Below are positions 61,967 through 64,000 of a DNA stretch of 64,000 nt, in pieces (within the stretch, counting starts at the first letter, position 1; every line of letters starts with the position of its first letter). This DNA comes from Anaerotruncus rubiinfantis (GTDB lineage: Bacteria > Bacillota > Clostridia > Oscillospirales > Ruminococcaceae): assembly GCF_900078395.1 (NCBI RefSeq), contig NZ_FKLA01000009.1:1750614-1814613 (forward strand). The letters are read 5' to 3'. The notes under the pieces were generated by a model. It was not told where the DNA came from. It worked only from the letters and a program-made list of their open reading frames with translations, and ran no database searches. The translations under genes were made by a program, and so were the position numbers.

Positions 61967-62512
61967 ATGAATATGGTCATCAGAAAAAAACACATCATCC
62001 TGGCGTCGCTCGTTGTGGGGCTTGGGCTCGCAGTTTATGTCAACTACCAGTTCGCGCAGGCGGACAACGCGCTCACACCGACCGCTGCGCTCGAAAGCGA
62101 TAAGAATTACGGGGACGCGCAGCTGGTCGACTCGAACGATCCGGCGCTCGCGGGCGTGGACGGGGAAGCGTATTTTGCCGAGGCCAAAGTCACCCGCCAG
62201 CGTTCCCGCGATGAATCGGTCGAAACGCTCAAGAATATGCTCGCGGACGCTGAGATCGATCCCGATCTGAAGGCGGAGATGGTGCTCAAGGCGACTGAAA
62301 TTTCCCAGTCGATCGAAACCGAGGGGAAGATCGAAAACCTGATCAAAGCCAAGGGCTTTGAGGACTGTATGGTTTATTACGATACCGAAGGCGTCGACGT
62401 CGTGGTAAAAACCGAAGGGCTTGAAGCCGACCAGGTCGCCCAGATGAAGGACATCATCCTCAAGGAAACCAGCATCCCGGCGGAGAATATCTCGATTGTG
62501 GAAATCAACTGA
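61967..62512 (+). CDS. spoIIIAH: Stage III sporulation protein AH
   Basis: 181 residues, one signal anchor (HIILASLVVGLGLAVYVNYQ) and a C-terminal ring-building domain. It meets SpoIIQ from the forespore side. RBS GAGGAGG. Last gene of the block. Confidence 0.94.
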   Translation: MNMVIRKKHIILASLVVGLGLAVYVNYQFAQADNALTPTAALESDKNYGDAQLVDSNDPALAGVDGEAYFAEAKVTRQRSRDESVETLKNMLADAEIDPDLKAEMVLKATEISQSIETEGKIENLIKAKGFEDCMVYYDTEGVDVVVKTEGLEADQVAQMKDIILKETSIPAENISIVEIN

Positions 62513-62528
62513 CACTGAAAAATATCCA

Positions 62529-62560
62529 AAAAGCCCGCTCTTCAAGGCGGGCTTTTCTTT
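62529..62560 (+). terminator. Terminator after spoIIIAH
   Basis: AAAAGCCCGC and GCGGGCTTTT arms around TCTTCAAG, then TCTTTG. Confidence 0.82.
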
Positions 62561-62581
62561 GTGAAAATCCTGTATATACGG

Positions 62582-62609
62582 TTGTATATTCGGAAATTTA
62601 TGTTATAAT
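62582..62609 (+). promoter_or_regulatory. SigA promoter of the Asp23-nusB operon
   Basis: TTGTAT (62582-62587), 16 bases, perfect TATAAT (62604-62609). Confidence 0.7.
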
Positions 62610-62697
62610 ATCTACATATGCAGGATGGTCAAAGGGCATCGTGCAATCTGTCTACCAACCAAAGCGCCGACTTTTTTCATACAGAAGGAGAATCGCT

Positions 62698-63081
62698 ATG
62701 CAGACTCGTGACAGCGGCCAATCGATTGGCAACCTGAAAATTTCCCGCGATGTGATCGCCACGATCGCGCGGTTTGCCGCGCTTGAAATCGAAGGCGTGG
62801 ATTCACTCGCCTCTTTCACCACCAACCTCAAGGGCTGGCTGATCAAAAAACAATCCGCCAAACCAATCGCTATTGATCTGAGCGACGACATTGCCGTGAT
62901 CGATATCCATGTCAACATCAAATCTGGTGTGAATATTCCGCAGGTTGCGGAAAAGATTCAAGCGGCGGTCAAGGAAGCGGTGCAGAACATGACCGGGATC
63001 GCAGTCTCCCGCGTGAACATTGACATTGCGGGAATTGTGTTCGACGAACCCGAACAGGTCCCTCAGACAGCTGAAGAATAG
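62698..63081 (+). CDS. Asp23/Gls24 envelope-stress family protein
   Basis: 127 residues from ATG at 62698 (AGAAGGAGAA upstream). LKISRDVIATIARFAALEIE followed by GVDSLAS, and VNIKSGVNIPQVAEKIQAAV, are the family hallmarks. In Firmicutes the homologue next to nusB (YqhY) is linked to lipid synthesis control; the exact role is unclear. Confidence 0.92.
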   Translation: MQTRDSGQSIGNLKISRDVIATIARFAALEIEGVDSLASFTTNLKGWLIKKQSAKPIAIDLSDDIAVIDIHVNIKSGVNIPQVAEKIQAAVKEAVQNMTGIAVSRVNIDIAGIVFDEPEQVPQTAEE

Positions 63082-63197
63082 TCGCCCGCCCTCCCGGCTT
63101 GCTTGGAGGGCTTTCTTGTCATCGGGTTGGATACCGCCAAAAAATGAACCACGAAAAAATGTGTCCTGCAAAAGGGACAACCCTAGGAGCGTAATAT

Positions 63198-63716
63198 ATG
63201 AAACGTAGCGAATCCCGCGAACAGGCCTTCATGCTGATCTTTGAGCGTTCGTTCAAGGATGAGTCGATCGACGAGATCATCGAGGAGGCGACCATCGGAC
63301 GCAGCCTCGAGGTGGATGATTATGCATATAACCTTGCAAAAGATGTATGCGGGCATCTGCCGTGGCTGGACGAGACGATCACGGCCTACTCAAAGAAATG
63401 GAAGCTGAACCGCATGTCCCGCGTCGCGCTTTCGATCATCCGCATGAGCCTGTGGGAGATTGACCACATCGATACGGTCCCAGTCGGCGCTTCGATCAAC
63501 GAAGCTGTCGAACTGGCAAAGAAATACGGCAACACCGACGACTTTTCGTTTGTAAACGGGGTGCTCGGTGCATATGTGCGCGCAAAAGGGCAGGAGGTGC
63601 CGGAGGCGCTCGCTGCGGAAAAGGCGGCGGATGACTCCGCCGAACAGGCCGCGGAGGAAGCACAGGCGGTCGAGGAGTTCGATGCGGCTGCCGCCGCAGC
63701 CCGGGCGGCGCAGTAA
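63198..63716 (+). CDS. nusB: Transcription antitermination factor NusB
   Basis: 172 residues, with an N-terminal REQAFMLIFERSF and the W-K-L-N-R-M-S-R-V-A-L-S-I-I-R-M core. NusB binds boxA RNA with NusE during rRNA transcription. Unlike most NusB proteins (about 140 residues), it has a roughly 35-residue Ala/Glu-rich acidic tail. RBS TAGGAGCG. Confidence 0.94.
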   Translation: MKRSESREQAFMLIFERSFKDESIDEIIEEATIGRSLEVDDYAYNLAKDVCGHLPWLDETITAYSKKWKLNRMSRVALSIIRMSLWEIDHIDTVPVGASINEAVELAKKYGNTDDFSFVNGVLGAYVRAKGQEVPEALAAEKAADDSAEQAAEEAQAVEEFDAAAAAARAAQ

Positions 63717-63717
63717 G

Positions 63718-64000
63718 ATGCTGTTCCTTGGGCTGGACACCAGCAATTATACGACTTCCACGGCGCTTTATCAAAGCGGCGACAATATTGTTTTGCAGAA
63801 TAAAAGGCTGCTTGCGGTAAAAGACGGCTCGCTGGGCCTTAGGCAAAGCGAGGCCGTTTTTTCGCATGTCAAGCAGCTTTCGGAACTGCTTGAAGGGCTG
63901 ATGCAGCAAGCCCCTGGGCCGGTTTCCGGAGTTGGCGTCTCGGTGCGCCCGCGCGATGCAGCGGGTTCTTACATGCCTTGTTTTCTCGTAGGTGAAACGG
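63718..64000 (+). CDS. TsaD/Kae1-like (O-sialoglycoprotein endopeptidase-type) protein, 3' end outside window
   Basis: The first 94 residues are in view. It begins LFLGLDTSNYTTSTALY, an ASKHA-fold ATP-binding start like TsaD, and RPRDAAGSYMPCF matches the TsaD paralogue often found beside nusB in Clostridia. True TsaD would carry HMxxH further on, which is not in view. It starts 1 base after the nusB stop. Confidence 0.8.
   Translation, partial: MLFLGLDTSNYTTSTALYQSGDNIVLQNKRLLAVKDGSLGLRQSEAVFSHVKQLSELLEGLMQQAPGPVSGVGVSVRPRDAAGSYMPCFLVGET

Overview
The window is 64 kb of a GC-rich, low-repeat chromosome from a spore-forming member of the Clostridia. An Oscillospiraceae/Ruminococcaceae-type gut anaerobe is the best guess. 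The evidence is a complete set of spoIIIA sporulation genes (spoIIIAA to spoIIIAH), the Firmicutes cluster hprK-PHP-ROK-murB-rapZ-whiA, cdaA-cdaR, ispD-ispF, Asp23-nusB, strong AGGAGG ribosome binding sites, frequent GTG and TTG starts, and perfect-palindrome terminators. The genus call is inference. No rRNA, tRNA or CRISPR array was seen.

Region 1 (1-5.9 kb) looks like the right end of an integrated mobile element. It holds the end of a solute-binding protein, a membrane-tethered LuxR-type regulator, a small HTH protein, a tiny convergent ORF and a large serine recombinase. The recombinase stop codon lies inside the 3' remnant of feoB, so the element appears to have split that iron-transport gene. 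Region 2 (6-13.3 kb) holds an AIM24-family protein, an HPr/Crh-like protein lacking the catalytic histidine, an ECF sigma/anti-sigma operon with two membrane proteins, and a HAD-radical SAM-birA-DUF3842 operon. Region 3 (13.4-20.6 kb) has a polar amino-acid ABC transporter, a DUF4358-MBOAT-DHHW O-acylation set and a membrane-anchored prenyltransferase-fold protein.

Region 4 (20.6-39.3 kb) is core housekeeping: HPr kinase and the murB-rapZ-whiA run, dnaE, pfkA, isoprenoid genes ispD and ispF, a DUF3343/cysteine desulfurase pair, the c-di-AMP synthase with its regulator, a FAD protein and a degenerate patatin. HPr kinase here and the Crh-like protein in region 2 may act together in carbon sensing.

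Region 5 (39.4-51.2 kb) starts with an RNA methyltransferase. It then has a FadR-type GntR regulator next to an eight-gene TRAP-transporter catabolic operon (dctQ-dctM-dctP, DapA-family lyase, Fe-S flavin reductase, M20 amidohydrolase, aminotransferase, dihydroorotase-like hydrolase). The same 14-base operator core lies at the regulator promoter and the operon promoter. The substrate is unknown, and this is the best candidate for an undescribed pathway.

Region 6 (51.2-64 kb) has a TauE-like permease and the spoIIIA genes, which are split. spoIIIAA-AB end at a strong terminator, then 5.4 kb carry a dCache-GGDEF-EAL phosphodiesterase, a tandem-HTH GntR regulator, two DtxR-type regulators with TTAG-N6-CTAA palindromes and a small ORF, and then spoIIIAC-AH resume. 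Asp23, nusB and a truncated TsaD-like gene close the window.
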